Below, piece after piece: positions 51,453-60,845 of a DNA stretch of 64,000 nucleotides (within the stretch, counting starts at the first letter, position 1; each line of letters begins with the position of its first letter). Source of the stretch: Rhodospirillales bacterium (GTDB lineage: Bacteria > Pseudomonadota > Alphaproteobacteria > Acetobacterales > Acetobacteraceae); the NCBI GenBank assembly GCA_017304945.1, contig JAFKLG010000068.1, forward strand, positions 1 through 64,000, in the 5' to 3' direction. Under the pieces are notes generated by a model. It made no database searches and had not been told where the DNA came from. It was given only the letters and a program-made list of their open reading frames with translations. The position numbers were made by a program, and so were the translations under genes.

Positions 51453-54400
51453 GCCGGACCGCGCAGCAGCAGGCCGATCGGGGAGAGCTGCAGCGTCTCC
51501 CAGGCGAGGCGGCGCTGGCGCCCCTCGCTGCGGGCGCGCGCCAGGGCGAGCACCTCGTTGGCGGCCTGGCGCTGCGCCGGCGTGGCGGCCGGATCGGCGG
51601 CGAACAGGCCGAGACGCCGCAGCGGATCCGGATCCGTCCGCCAGTCCGGCGCCGCGGGTCCGGCGAACAGGTCGGCGAGGCGCGGCTGCACCGGCCCGCA
51701 GAGCGCGGCAGCGCGATGGCGCAGCCATGTCTCGAGCGTGCCTGCCTCCGCCGCGGCCGCGGCTTCCCGCTCCGCCCGCAGCCGGTCGGCGAGCTGCATG
51801 GCGGCGGTCCGGACAACGTGCTCCGCTTCGGGCAGGCGGCGCGTGGCCCAGCCGGCGAAGTGCCGCTCCCAGACCGTGGCGGGGGCCTCGGCGGTCGCCA
51901 CGGCGCGGCGCCGGGTGGCTGCGCCGTCGGCGGCGGCGGTGTCGAACCAGGCCGCCGCATCGTGCAGCACCGCCGGGGGCGCGTCCGGCCGCAGCCGCAC
52001 GGCGAGCACGCGCTGCCAAGCCAGGATCGACCCGGCATGCAGGGAGGCGGCATAGGTCACCACCGCCTCGACGCCGCCGTCGGAGCGGATCGCCGCCACC
52101 ACCGGTTCGGCCTGCCGCATGCGGTCGATGCAGCGCCGCACCAGCGGATGCGCGCGGCCGATCTCGGTCGGGTCGAGCGTCCCCCGCGCCGGATCCCAGC
52201 CGGCCAAGCCCGCGAGATCCGGTGCCCAGGCGGCCGGGACGCGCACCAGGCCTGGCTCCTCGGGCGCCCGCGCATGCACGGGCGGTTCGGCACCGCCTCG
52301 CCGCGGCGGCGGAGCGGACGGCACCTCGCCCTGCTCGCTCGCGAGGGCGGCGCGGACGAACCCGGCCAGGTCCACGCCCGCCGCGACGACGCGGCTGCGC
52401 CGCACCGCGCGTTCCGCCGTCTCGAGCCGCGCCGCGTCCGCCTGCAGCCCCTGGCCGGCCAACCAGCCGTGCCGCAGCGCCATGCGCTCGAACCCGTCAT
52501 AGGCTCGGTCGATCTCGCGCAGCAGGTCGCGGAACGCCGCCGCCTGGGACGCCTCCGCCGACCGGTCCAGGGTCGGCATCGCCGCGCGCGGGTCCGGAAA
52601 CAGCGAGGCCTGCGGCTCCGCCAGGGCCTGGTCTATGCGCCCATCCGGCCGCCTCGCGAACCAGCCGGAGCCCGGGGGGATCGGCGAGCCCTCCGGCCCC
52701 GGCGACAAGGCGGCCTGGGCTTCCGCGAACGCGTCGTCCGGTTCCGCCGCCGGCTGCCCCAGCGTGTCCGGCATGAAGGTCAGCGCCGCGCGGGCCTTCT
52801 CGTATTTGCCGATCAGCCGCAGCAGCAGCGCTTCCTCGAACGTGTCGGCGAGATACAAATAGCGGATCAGCGGCTCCGCCACCTGGCCATAGCGGTCGAT
52901 GCGGCCGTTGCGCTGCTCCAGCCGGTTCGGGTTGTAGGGCAGGTCGAGATGGATCAGGTCGCGACAGCGCCGGTGCAGGTTCAGCCCCTCGGCGAGCGAG
53001 TCGGTGCTCACCAGGATCACCTCGTCCGCCGAGGCGCATCGCTCCGCGGCGGCGGTGCGGGCCGCCTCGTCGTCGACGCCGCTGATCGCCAGCACCTCGC
53101 CGCCGATCCCGGCCGCGCGCAGGGCGGCACAGGCCGCATCCTGGCTGTCCGCGTATTCCGTGTAGACCAGCACGTTCGCGCGCGGCCGATCGGCGCGGAT
53201 GGCGCGCACCGCCGCCACCAGCCCGGCGAGCTTGGGATCCTGCGCCGCCGCCGCCTCGCCCAGCGCGATCAGCCCCTGCAAGGCGGTCGCCTCGCCGCCC
53301 GAGAGCCGCGCCGCGATGTCCTCGGCCTCCAGCGCGGCGAGTTCCGCCTCGTCCGCGGCCGGCAGCACGCCGTAGCGGGCGAGCTTGCGGCGATAGGCAT
53401 GCAGCGCGCGAGCGCGCTCCCGCGCTTCCGCGGCGTCGCCCTGCCCCAGGCGCGCCGCGACCACACGCAGCGTCGCGACGCAGGCGGCGATGGTGGAGAC
53501 CGACCGCTTCAGCAGCGCGACGAAGGCCAGCGCCTCCCCACCGCGCGCGGCGAGCCGCGGCAGCACCAGCGCCGACAGCGCCGCGTGGAAGCGCCGCACC
53601 GCCGGATGCGGCATGGCGATCGCCACCGGAACCACCTGCCGCGCGCGGAACAGCGGCGCGCCGGTGCGCCGGTCGCGCAAATGCTGCTTCAGCCGGCGCA
53701 CCACGTGGCGGCGATAGGCGGTGCCGTCCGGCAGTCCCGCCGCGTCCACCAGGCTGGGATCGAGCAGCGCCAGCAGGGAGCCGAAATGCGCGTCGTCCCC
53801 GTCATGCGGCGTGGCGGTGAGCAGCAGCAGCCCGTCGCCGGTGCGCGCCAGCACCTCGGCCAGGCGCCGGCGCTGGGTGACGTCGCGCGACGCCGCGGCA
53901 CCGACGCAATGATGCGCCTCGTCGATGATCACCAGGTCCCAGGCGGTGCGCTCGAGTTCCTGCAGCACGTGCTCCTGCTTGGCGAAGTCGAGCGCGGTCA
54001 GGCACAACGGCACCGCGTCGAACGGATTGCCGCCGCGCTCGCGCACCCGCCGCTCCGCCTCCAGCGCCGCGGCATGGGTGATCGGCTGGAAGCGCAGGTC
54101 GAAGCGCAGCCGCAGCTCCTGCTCCCATTGCCGCAGCAGCGCGCCGGCCGGCGCCACCACCAGGATGCGGTGTGCCCGCCGCCGCGCGATCAGATCGGAG
54201 GCGATCACCCCCGCCTCGCCCGTCTTGCCCAGACCCACACCATCGGCCAGCAGCAGGCGTGGCCGCGGCAGTTCCAGCGCGCGCAGCATCGGCACGAGCT
54301 GGTAGGGCTCGAGCGCCACCCGCCCCGGCGCGGCGGCGAGCAGCGTGCCCGCCCCCGGCACCTGGTCGAGCAGGCAGGCCATGTGGTGCAGCCGCCATTG

Positions 54401-54523
54401 CGCGAGCGGCTGCACCCGCGCGGGGTCCAGCGCCGTGGCCAGCGGCGTCACCGGCTCGTGCGGGGTCAGCAGCGTCCAGGTCAGGCCGCGCGCCGCGACC
54501 CGCTGCCCTGCCGCAATCTGCAT
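51449..54523 (-). CDS. SNF2-family DEAH helicase/translocase, DrmD-like
   Basis: The protein has 1024 residues. Walker A is ADGVGLGKTGEAG (about residue 95), with QWEQELRLRFDL, motif II IIDEAHHC (about 198) and motif III LLTATPHDGDD. The C-terminal RecA lobe has NVLVYTEYADSQDA, STDSLAEGLNLHRRC and NPNRLEQRNGRIDRYGQ. This is a bacterial SNF2/RapA-like translocase with a roughly 450-residue C-terminal extension. It is translated just ahead of the methylase gene with a 4-bp overlap, the order seen for drmD-drmMI. No restriction nuclease gene is adjacent. Confidence 0.85.
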   Translation of the reverse strand: MQIAAGQRVAARGLTWTLLTPHEPVTPLATALDPARVQPLAQWRLHHMACLLDQVPGAGTLLAAAPGRVALEPYQLVPMLRALELPRPRLLLADGVGLGKTGEAGVIASDLIARRRAHRILVVAPAGALLRQWEQELRLRFDLRFQPITHAAALEAERRVRERGGNPFDAVPLCLTALDFAKQEHVLQELERTAWDLVIIDEAHHCVGAAASRDVTQRRRLAEVLARTGDGLLLLTATPHDGDDAHFGSLLALLDPSLVDAAGLPDGTAYRRHVVRRLKQHLRDRRTGAPLFRARQVVPVAIAMPHPAVRRFHAALSALVLPRLAARGGEALAFVALLKRSVSTIAACVATLRVVAARLGQGDAAEARERARALHAYRRKLARYGVLPAADEAELAALEAEDIAARLSGGEATALQGLIALGEAAAAQDPKLAGLVAAVRAIRADRPRANVLVYTEYADSQDAACAALRAAGIGGEVLAISGVDDEAARTAAAERCASADEVILVSTDSLAEGLNLHRRCRDLIHLDLPYNPNRLEQRNGRIDRYGQVAEPLIRYLYLADTFEEALLLRLIGKYEKARAALTFMPDTLGQPAAEPDDAFAEAQAALSPGPEGSPIPPGSGWFARRPDGRIDQALAEPQASLFPDPRAAMPTLDRSAEASQAAAFRDLLREIDRAYDGFERMALRHGWLAGQGLQADAARLETAERAVRRSRVVAAGVDLAGFVRAALASEQGEVPSAPPPRRGGAEPPVHARAPEEPGLVRVPAAWAPDLAGLAGWDPARGTLDPTEIGRAHPLVRRCIDRMRQAEPVVAAIRSDGGVEAVVTYAASLHAGSILAWQRVLAVRLRPDAPPAVLHDAAAWFDTAAADGAATRRRAVATAEAPATVWERHFAGWATRRLPEAEHVVRTAAMQLADRLRAEREAAAAAEAGTLETWLRHRAAALCGPVQPRLADLFAGPAAPDWRTDPDPLRRLGLFAADPAATPAQRQAANEVLALARARSEGRQRRLAWETLQLSPIGLLLRGPA

Positions 54524-54614
54524 GTCTTGCCGGACCGCCGTCGTTCGGGGGAAACCCGCCGGGGCGGCACGACATCACGTCGCGATTGCCGTTCGGTTAA
54601 GGGAGGCAACGAAC

Positions 54615-55430
54615 ATGGCGGATCCACGCTTTGCCGGGAAAGTCGGACTGGTCGCGGGCGGCGCCTCGGGGATCGGCCGCGCGATCGCACGCGGATTGCA
54701 CGCAAACGGCGCGCAGGTGGTGGCGGGCGACCTGGACGCGGACGGTCTCGCCGCCCTGGCCGCGGAACTGGGCGAGGGCTTCGCCTGGACCCGCAGCGAC
54801 GTGACGCGGGAAGCCGATGCCGAGGCGCTGGTCGCGCTCGCGGCAACCCGGTTCGGCGGGCTCGACCTCGCGTTCAACGTCGCCGGTGCCTCCCGGCCCG
54901 GCTACATCGTCGACCTCGCCGAAGCCGATTGGGACTTCACGGTCGATCTCTGCCTCAAGGGCGTGTTCCTCGGCATGAAGCACCAGGCGCGACAGATGAT
55001 GCGCGGCGGGGCGGCGGGGCGCAGCGGCGCCGCCATCGTCAACATCGCCTCGCTGAACGCGCATGTGCCCATGCATGGCGGCTCCGCCTACGTGGCCGCC
55101 AAGGCGGGGGTCGAGATGCTGAGCCGGAACGGCGCGCTCGAGTTCGCGCCGTTCGGCATCCGGGTGAACGCGGTGCTGCCCGGCCTCGTGCAGACGCCGC
55201 TCACCCGCCGGCATTTCGACAACCCGGACGCGCATGCCGCGTTTCTGGAGCGCATCCCGCTCGGCCGCGCCGCCCAGCCGGAGGAGATCGCCGGCCCGGC
55301 GCTGTTCCTGGCGAGCCCCGACGCGGCCTATGTCTCCGGCGCCAGCCTGCTGGTGGATGGCGCCTGGGCGGTCAGCGGCTACCCGGACATGCGCCCGTTC
55401 CGCGGCCCGGTCGCCTGGAACGCGCGCTGA
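54615..55430 (+). CDS. SDR family NAD(P)-dependent oxidoreductase
   Basis: The protein has 271 residues. The Rossmann motif is AGGASGIGRAIA, then NVAGAS, and the catalytic triad region has NIASLNAH with Ser, YVAAKAG with Tyr and Lys, and PGLVQTPLTRRHF. VSGASLLVDGAWAVSG closes the core. Classical SDRs oxidise or reduce alcohols, keto acyl groups or sugars; the substrate is unknown. It is divergent from the helicase gene and separated from it by 91 bp. Confidence 0.92.
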   Translation: MADPRFAGKVGLVAGGASGIGRAIARGLHANGAQVVAGDLDADGLAALAAELGEGFAWTRSDVTREADAEALVALAATRFGGLDLAFNVAGASRPGYIVDLAEADWDFTVDLCLKGVFLGMKHQARQMMRGGAAGRSGAAIVNIASLNAHVPMHGGSAYVAAKAGVEMLSRNGALEFAPFGIRVNAVLPGLVQTPLTRRHFDNPDAHAAFLERIPLGRAAQPEEIAGPALFLASPDAAYVSGASLLVDGAWAVSGYPDMRPFRGPVAWNAR

Positions 55431-55642
55431 TCCCAGCCCTCGGCTGACCCCACCGGGAGCACGGTCAGGGGCAGAACGATCACGCTGGCGTGCGTCTGCC
55501 CCCGCCGCTGCGATTCGGCTGTTGCCGCATCGCAGCATGTGCTTTCCACGCCACCGCGCATGCCGCAAACATGCACTACTCGCATTCCGTCCTTGGACCA
55601 TTGCGGACTCGCGAAGTACACGGCGTCGTGAGGAGAATCCAA

Positions 55643-57286
55643 ATGGCCAAGACCGAATGGTGGCGCGGCGCGACGATCTACCAGGTCTATCCGCGCAGCT
55701 TCCTGGACACGAACGGCGACGGCGTGGGCGACCTGCCCGGCATCACCGCTCGCATGCCCTATATCGCCGCGCTGGGCGTGGACGCGATCTGGCTGTGCCC
55801 GTTCTTCCCCTCGCCGCAGGCCGATTTCGGCTACGACGTCAGCGACTATACCGGAGTCGATCCGCGCTTCGGCTCGCTCGCCGACTTCGACTCCCTGCTC
55901 GCCCGCGCCCACGGGCTGGGCCTGCGGGTGCTGATCGACCAGGTCTGGAGCCACAGCTCCGACCGCCACCCGTGGTTCCGCGAGAGCCGGTCCAGCCGCG
56001 ACAATGCACGCGCCGACTGGTACGTCTGGGCCGATCCGGCGCCGGACGGCACGCCGCCCAACAACTGGCTGTCGGTGTTCGGCGGCGCCGCATGGACCTG
56101 GGAGCCGCGGCGGCGGCAATACTACCTGCACCACTTCCTGTCGCAGCAGCCGGCCTTCAATCTGCACAACCCCGCGGTGATGGATGCGCTGCTCCAGGCG
56201 GGCGCGTTCTGGCTCGACCGGGGCGTGGACGGGTTCCGCCTGGATGCCGTCGACTTCCTGCTGCACGACCGCGCGCTGCGGTCCAACCCGCCCGCCCCCT
56301 GGACCGGCCCCACACCGGCCAAGCTGTTCGCGCTGCAGGAACACCGGCACGACATGCTGCAGCCCGAGGCCACCGGCCTGCTCGCGCGCATCCGCGGCCT
56401 GCTCGACCGCTATCCCGGCCGTGTCGCGCTGGGGGAGATCTCGAGCCAGCCCGGTGCCTACAACCGCGTGCTCAGTTGCACCGCCGGCCAGGACCGGCTG
56501 CACATGGCCTACACGCTGAGCCCGCTGCGCGGCGCGTTCGACTGGACCACCGTCTCCGCCCTGGTCGACGCCCAGGCCGAGGCCGCGGATGGCTGGCCTT
56601 GCTGGTCGTTCAGCAACCACGACGTGGAGCGCGCGGTCAGCCGCTGGAACCCGGAACGGGGCAGTGCGCCGCCCAGCCCGGGTTTCGCGCGCCTGCTGAT
56701 GGCGCTGCTGCTCTCCCTGCGCGGGTCGGTCTGCCTCTACCAGGGCGAGGAGCTCGGTCTCGGCGAAGCCGTCCTGAAGCAGCACGAGCTGCGCGACCCG
56801 TTCGGCATCGCCTACTGGCCCGAGTTCCGCGGCCGCGACGGCAGCCGCACCCCGATGCCCTGGGCCCAGCATGAACCGCAGGCCGGCTTCAGCCATGGCA
56901 CCCCCTGGCTGCCGGTCGGCGCGGAGCATCGGCGGCAGGCGGTGGACGTGCAGGAGGCGGACCCGCACTCCCTGCTGCATTGGACCCGCGACTTCCTGGC
57001 CTGGCGCCGCGCCCAGCCCGCCCTGCGCTACGGCACGCTGACCTCGCTCGGCCTGCCCGCGCCGCTGGTGGGCTTCGTGCGCCGGCACGAGCAGGAGGCG
57101 GTGATGTGCGTGTTCAACCTGTCGAACCAGCCGGTGGCACTGGACCCGTCGCTGCTGGAGGGAACCAGCCCGCTGCACGCGGGCGGCGTGCCGGTGGTCA
57201 CGGGCGGAACGTTGCCGCCGTTCGGAGCGTCCTTCGCCCGCGTGCCGGTGCTGCAGCCGGCTCCCGCGCTGATCCCGACTGCCTGA
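55643..57286 (+). CDS. GH13 alpha-glucosidase / oligo-1,6-glucosidase-like
   Basis: The protein has 547 residues from the ATG at 55643 behind AGGAG. GH13 regions appear in order: IYQVYPRSFLDTNGDGVGDL, GYDVSDYTGVDPRFG, DGFRLDAVDF (Asp nucleophile, about residue 200), ALGEISS (Glu acid/base, about 264) and FSNHDVERAV. The DGVGDLPGI segment and YQGEELGL match the oligosaccharide-hydrolysing alpha-glucosidase branch. No signal peptide is present, so it acts on imported or stored alpha-glucans and oligosaccharides in the cytoplasm. Confidence 0.92.
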   Translation: MAKTEWWRGATIYQVYPRSFLDTNGDGVGDLPGITARMPYIAALGVDAIWLCPFFPSPQADFGYDVSDYTGVDPRFGSLADFDSLLARAHGLGLRVLIDQVWSHSSDRHPWFRESRSSRDNARADWYVWADPAPDGTPPNNWLSVFGGAAWTWEPRRRQYYLHHFLSQQPAFNLHNPAVMDALLQAGAFWLDRGVDGFRLDAVDFLLHDRALRSNPPAPWTGPTPAKLFALQEHRHDMLQPEATGLLARIRGLLDRYPGRVALGEISSQPGAYNRVLSCTAGQDRLHMAYTLSPLRGAFDWTTVSALVDAQAEAADGWPCWSFSNHDVERAVSRWNPERGSAPPSPGFARLLMALLLSLRGSVCLYQGEELGLGEAVLKQHELRDPFGIAYWPEFRGRDGSRTPMPWAQHEPQAGFSHGTPWLPVGAEHRRQAVDVQEADPHSLLHWTRDFLAWRRAQPALRYGTLTSLGLPAPLVGFVRRHEQEAVMCVFNLSNQPVALDPSLLEGTSPLHAGGVPVVTGGTLPPFGASFARVPVLQPAPALIPTA

Positions 57287-57366
57287 CGGCTCGCCCGCTG
57301 ACGCGACCCGCCCCGCCCGATCGGTCGCCCGTTTCCACGACCCGCCCGCCTGACGGCTCGCCCGCT
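57281..57366. repeat. 19-bp direct repeat
   Basis: GCCTGACGGCTCGCCCGCT occurs at 57281-57299, overlapping the GH13 stop, and again at 57348-57366. A shorter related copy is at about 40524-40538. Confidence 0.7.
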
Positions 57367-57460
57367 TTGGCCGGTCCGGCGCGGGCGTCGAGGCGGGGTG
57401 GCCGAGCGGCTGGGCAGGGTCGAGGGGTGGGCCGGGGCGGCGCGCGCGTCGGCCGGAGGC

Positions 57461-57709
57461 TCAGGCGACGGCGACGCAGCCGGCCGGCTTCACCTTGCGT
57501 TGGGTCGCGGCGGGGAAGCGCGCCAGCTTGTCGGCGGGGCGCACCGGCCGGCGCACCAACTCGCCGCCGCAATTGGGGCAACGACCGCCGAGCACGCCCT
57601 CGGCGCAGGTGACGCAGAAGGTGCACTCGAACGAGCAGATCCGCGCCTCCAGGCTCGCGGGCGGCAGGTCACGGTCACAGCACTCGCATCCAGGTCGCAG
57701 CTCGAGCAT
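57461..57709 (-). CDS. DUF1272 domain-containing protein
   Basis: The protein has 82 residues: MLELRPGCECCDRDLPPAS, then ICSFECTFCVTCAEGVLGG and RCPNCGGELVRRP. The ten Cys in CxxC-like pairs match DUF1272, a small zinc-ribbon family of unknown function. The C-terminal Lys/Ala-rich tail is variable. Confidence 0.9.
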   Translation of the reverse strand: MLELRPGCECCDRDLPPASLEARICSFECTFCVTCAEGVLGGRCPNCGGELVRRPVRPADKLARFPAATQRKVKPAGCVAVA

Positions 57710-57868
57710 CCGGTTCCCTCCGTCATCGGCGGCCGACCCTGGCGGCCGGACCGCGCGCTATCCCAGGACCGCCCCGCGTCGGCACGGGCGGACCAATCCC
57801 AGCCGGCCGCGCGGGCGCCCCCTGCGTGAGGCCCCGGGACCGGCCCCAGGTACCAACCCCCGTCCGGC

Positions 57869-58486
57869 CTACTTCACCAGCGCGTCGTCGATCTCGTTGG
57901 CGCGCTGCGCCGCCGGCCGGGCGCTGACCCGGCGCCAGTAGGTTTCGAAGGCCGGCCGCTTCTCCAGGATGCCGAACTGCATGCCGAAGCCGATATGCGA
58001 CCCGACATACACGTCGGCCGCGCTGAACGTGTCCCCGGCCAGGTACTCGCCTGCGGAGACCGCCGCCTCCAGCGTATCCAGCGTCGCCGCATAGGTGCCG
58101 TAGCCGACCATCCGCTCCCGCTCCGCCGGCACCTCCAGCCCGAGAACGCGGTCGGTGGTGGCGGCTTCCAGCGGGCCGGCGGCGAAGAACAGCCAGCGGA
58201 AATACGGGCCACGCCGCTTGTCGCCGATCGGCGGCGCCAGGCCCGCGGCGGGAAACACGTCCGCCAGATAGGCGCAGATCGCCGCGCATTCCGTCACGAC
58301 CACGCCGCCATGCGTGATGGCAGGCACTTTCGCCATCGGGTTGATGGCGCGATAGGACGCGGACTTCATGGTGTCGTCATAGCCGAGGAGCTCGGTGCGG
58401 TAGGGGGCGCCCACCTCCTCCAGCATCCAGCGCACGATGCGGCCGCGGGATTGGGGGTGGGTGTAGAACACCAACTCGTCGCTCAT
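57869..58486 (-). CDS. Glutathione S-transferase family protein
   Basis: The protein has 205 residues. The thioredoxin-like N-terminal domain begins ELVFYTHPQSRGRIVRWMLEEVGAPY, with a Ser in the usual catalytic region (HPQSRGR). It also has NPMAKVPAITHGGVVVTECAAIC, including the cis-Pro and E-S/C glutathione-binding motif. The C-terminal helical domain includes YLAGDTFSAADVYVG. The class and substrate are not determined. Confidence 0.9.
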   Translation of the reverse strand: MSDELVFYTHPQSRGRIVRWMLEEVGAPYRTELLGYDDTMKSASYRAINPMAKVPAITHGGVVVTECAAICAYLADVFPAAGLAPPIGDKRRGPYFRWLFFAAGPLEAATTDRVLGLEVPAERERMVGYGTYAATLDTLEAAVSAGEYLAGDTFSAADVYVGSHIGFGMQFGILEKRPAFETYWRRVSARPAAQRANEIDDALVK

Positions 58487-58693
58487 CCGGCGTCTCCTCT
58501 CCTTTGGACGGACGCCTTGCTATCACGAGACCCGCCTGCGCGGGATCTGCATCTTCGCGCGATCGGCGCCCCTGGCGACCCGCGACCCGCGTCCCATCGC
58601 CGGCGCCCGGCCCACGCCCGGTCGCAACTCTGGCGTCCGATCGCGCGCCGGCTCATGCTGTCGCCGCAAGATCAACGGGAGCGGGAGAACGGC

Positions 58694-59119
58694 ATGCCGG
58701 CACTGTCCTTGAACCACTACACGATCCGGGTGCGCGACCTGGAAGCCACCAAGAGCTTCTACACCGACGTGGTCGGCCTCAGCGTGGGCGACCGTCCGCC
58801 GCTGCCGTTTCCCGGCTACTGGCTGTATTGCGGCGGTATCCCGACGGTGCACCTGATCGGCCATCGCGCCGAGGATCCGGTGATCGCCGACCAGCCCGGC
58901 CAGCCGGCGGAGACCGGGCGGCTGGACCACATCGCCTTCGCCTGCGAGGGCCTGGCCGACATGAAGGCCAATCTCGGCCGCCGCGGGATCAAGTATGACG
59001 AGCGTGTCCTGCCGCGGATGAACATGACGCAGCTCTTCTACTACGACCCGGACGGGATCGCAGTGGAGTGCAACTTCCCGGCCGAGGAAACCGTCGCGCG
59101 ATCCGGCTCCGGCTACTGA
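58694..59119 (+). CDS. VOC family (glyoxalase/dioxygenase-like) protein
   Basis: The protein has 141 residues from the ATG at 58694 behind GGGAG; an in-frame ATG at 58655 lacks such spacing. Paired beta-alpha-beta-beta-beta modules are visible: LNHYTIRVRDLEATKSFYTDVVGL, LDHIAFACEGLADMKANL and QLFYYDPDGIAVECNF. Metal ligands would be the His of LNHYT, the His of LDHIA and the Glu of VECNF. The fold is secure; the reaction is unknown. Confidence 0.88.
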   Translation: MPALSLNHYTIRVRDLEATKSFYTDVVGLSVGDRPPLPFPGYWLYCGGIPTVHLIGHRAEDPVIADQPGQPAETGRLDHIAFACEGLADMKANLGRRGIKYDERVLPRMNMTQLFYYDPDGIAVECNFPAEETVARSGSGY

Positions 59120-59205
59120 TCGCTTCCCCCGCCGGCGGGCGCGCCGCATCCGGGAACGGGGCGGCCGCCGGGATCCGCGACTGAGGCGACCGTCGCGGGG
59201 GGTGT

Positions 59206-59262
59206 GGCTGCCGGACGCCGCGACCGTCACGCCGGATGCGGCTGCCGGACGCCGCGACCGTC
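59206..59262. repeat. 23-bp tandem direct repeat, 34-bp period
   Basis: A 23-bp sequence (GGCTGCCGGACGCC...GACCGTC) occurs at 59206-59228 and 59240-59262, with a weaker related segment before it. It lies in the 296-bp gap between the VOC gene and the MFS gene. Confidence 0.8.
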
Positions 59263-59415
59263 GCCACGGCGCGGCGGTTGCTCCGGCGTCTCGGCGGCAG
59301 GCCGGAACGTTGACATTCCGCTGCGGGTATGGCTCCCCGGCAGGGCAAGCGCTCGCCTGACGCCGTGGCAGTGCCGTTCCGGCTCGTCGGTCAGGCGGGC
59401 TCAAGGAGCGTCTGC

Positions 59416-60729
59416 ATGAGTTCCAGCCAGTCCGGCAGCAGCATCTCGACCGACGACCTCACGATGGGCGCCCGGTTGCGCGCGATCTTCGGCGGATCGA
59501 TCGGCAATCTGATCGAGTGGTACGATTTCTACGTCTACAACTCCTTCGCGCTGTATTTCGCCAAGCAGTTCGCGGCGCCTGCCGCCAGCTCCACCCAGCA
59601 ATTCGTCAACGTGTTCGCCATCTACGCCGTGGGCTTCCTGGTGCGCCCGATCGGCGGCGCGGTGCTGGGCACGCTCGCCGACACGCGCGGACGCAAGGCG
59701 GCGCTGACGCTGTCGGTCGTGCTGATGTGTTCGGGCTCGCTGATCATCGCGGTGCTGCCGGGTTACGCGCAGATCGGCGTGGCCGCCCCGCTGCTGCTGC
59801 TGTTCGCCCGTCTGCTGCAGGGCTTCTCGCTGGGCGGCGAATACGCGTCCTCGGCCACGTATCTGAGCGAGATCGCCACGGCGCGCCGGCGTGGCTTCTA
59901 CAGCTCGTTCCAATACGTGACGCTGATCGGCGGCCAGGTGCTGGGCAGCCTCACGCTGCTGATCATGCAGCACATGTTCACCTCGGCCGAACTGGAAGCC
60001 TGGGGCTGGCGCGTGCCGTTCATCCTGGGCGCCGCCTGCGCGCTGTTCGGCCTCTACCTGCGGCGCAACCTGATCGAGAGCCAGGAATTCCGCCACGCCG
60101 CGCGCACGCGCACCGCGCATCCGTTCCGCATGCTGATGGAGCACAAGCGCGAGTTCTTCCTGGTTCTCGGCCTGACGATGGGCGGCACCACCGCGTTCTA
60201 TACCTACAGCACCTACATGCCGACCTTCCTGGTCAACACGGTGAAGCTGACGCGCGACCAGGCGACCCTGATCTCCTTCATCACGCTGCTGCTCTATGCC
60301 TGCATGCAGCCGCTGTTCGGCGCGATCTCCGATGCGATCGGGCGCAAGCCGGTGCTGATGTGGTTCGGCATCCTCGGCACGCTGTGCACGGTGCCGCTGC
60401 TGACGACGCTGTCGCACACGCATGAGTTCCTGACCGCGCTGCTGCTGATCCTGGCCGCGCTGGCGATCGTGTCGGGCTACACCTCGATCAACGCGGTGGT
60501 GAAGGCGGAGCTGTTCCCGGCCGGCGTGCGCGCGCTGGGCGTGGGCCTGCCCTATGCGATCGCGGCGTCGCTGTTCGGCGGCACCGCACCGTACGTGGCG
60601 CTGCAGCTCAAGGCCTGGGGGGTGGAGCCGTATTTCTACTGGTACGTCTCCGGCCTGATCTTCATCTCGCTGATCGTCTACGTGACGATGCGCGACACCA
60701 GGAAGGAAACGCGGATCATGTCGGACTGA
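59416..60729 (+). CDS. MFS transporter, metabolite:H+ symporter (KgtP-like) family
   Basis: The protein has 437 residues with twelve predicted membrane helices. The opening GGSIGNLIEWYDFYVYNSFALYFAKQF is characteristic of the MHS family. GTLADTRGRKAALTLSVVLM and GAISDAIGRKPVLMWFGIL are the two MFS loop motifs, and LLQGFSLGGEYASSATYL is also conserved. Members import 2-oxoglutarate, citrate, proline or similar compounds with protons. The nearby sugar-acid catabolic genes do not establish its substrate. Confidence 0.93.
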   Translation: MSSSQSGSSISTDDLTMGARLRAIFGGSIGNLIEWYDFYVYNSFALYFAKQFAAPAASSTQQFVNVFAIYAVGFLVRPIGGAVLGTLADTRGRKAALTLSVVLMCSGSLIIAVLPGYAQIGVAAPLLLLFARLLQGFSLGGEYASSATYLSEIATARRRGFYSSFQYVTLIGGQVLGSLTLLIMQHMFTSAELEAWGWRVPFILGAACALFGLYLRRNLIESQEFRHAARTRTAHPFRMLMEHKREFFLVLGLTMGGTTAFYTYSTYMPTFLVNTVKLTRDQATLISFITLLLYACMQPLFGAISDAIGRKPVLMWFGILGTLCTVPLLTTLSHTHEFLTALLLILAALAIVSGYTSINAVVKAELFPAGVRALGVGLPYAIAASLFGGTAPYVALQLKAWGVEPYFYWYVSGLIFISLIVYVTMRDTRKETRIMSD

Positions 60730-60845
60730 CCGCCGGCCACGGGGCGGCGGCGAGCGCGCGCGTGGTCGTGGCGGCCCAGGCCAGGACATGCCGCCACGCC
60801 GCCCGATCCCCGGCCCGTCGCCCGGCGGTATGAGGAGGAGCCTCG

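Noticed and set aside
47124-55447. Very long open frames on the + strand opposite the methylase and helicase genes (47124-52055 and 51716-55447).
   Set aside because: They are antisense shadows caused by extreme GC content. Their translations are Arg/Gly/Gln-rich with no domain motifs, while the minus-strand frames carry full SNF2 and methylase signatures.
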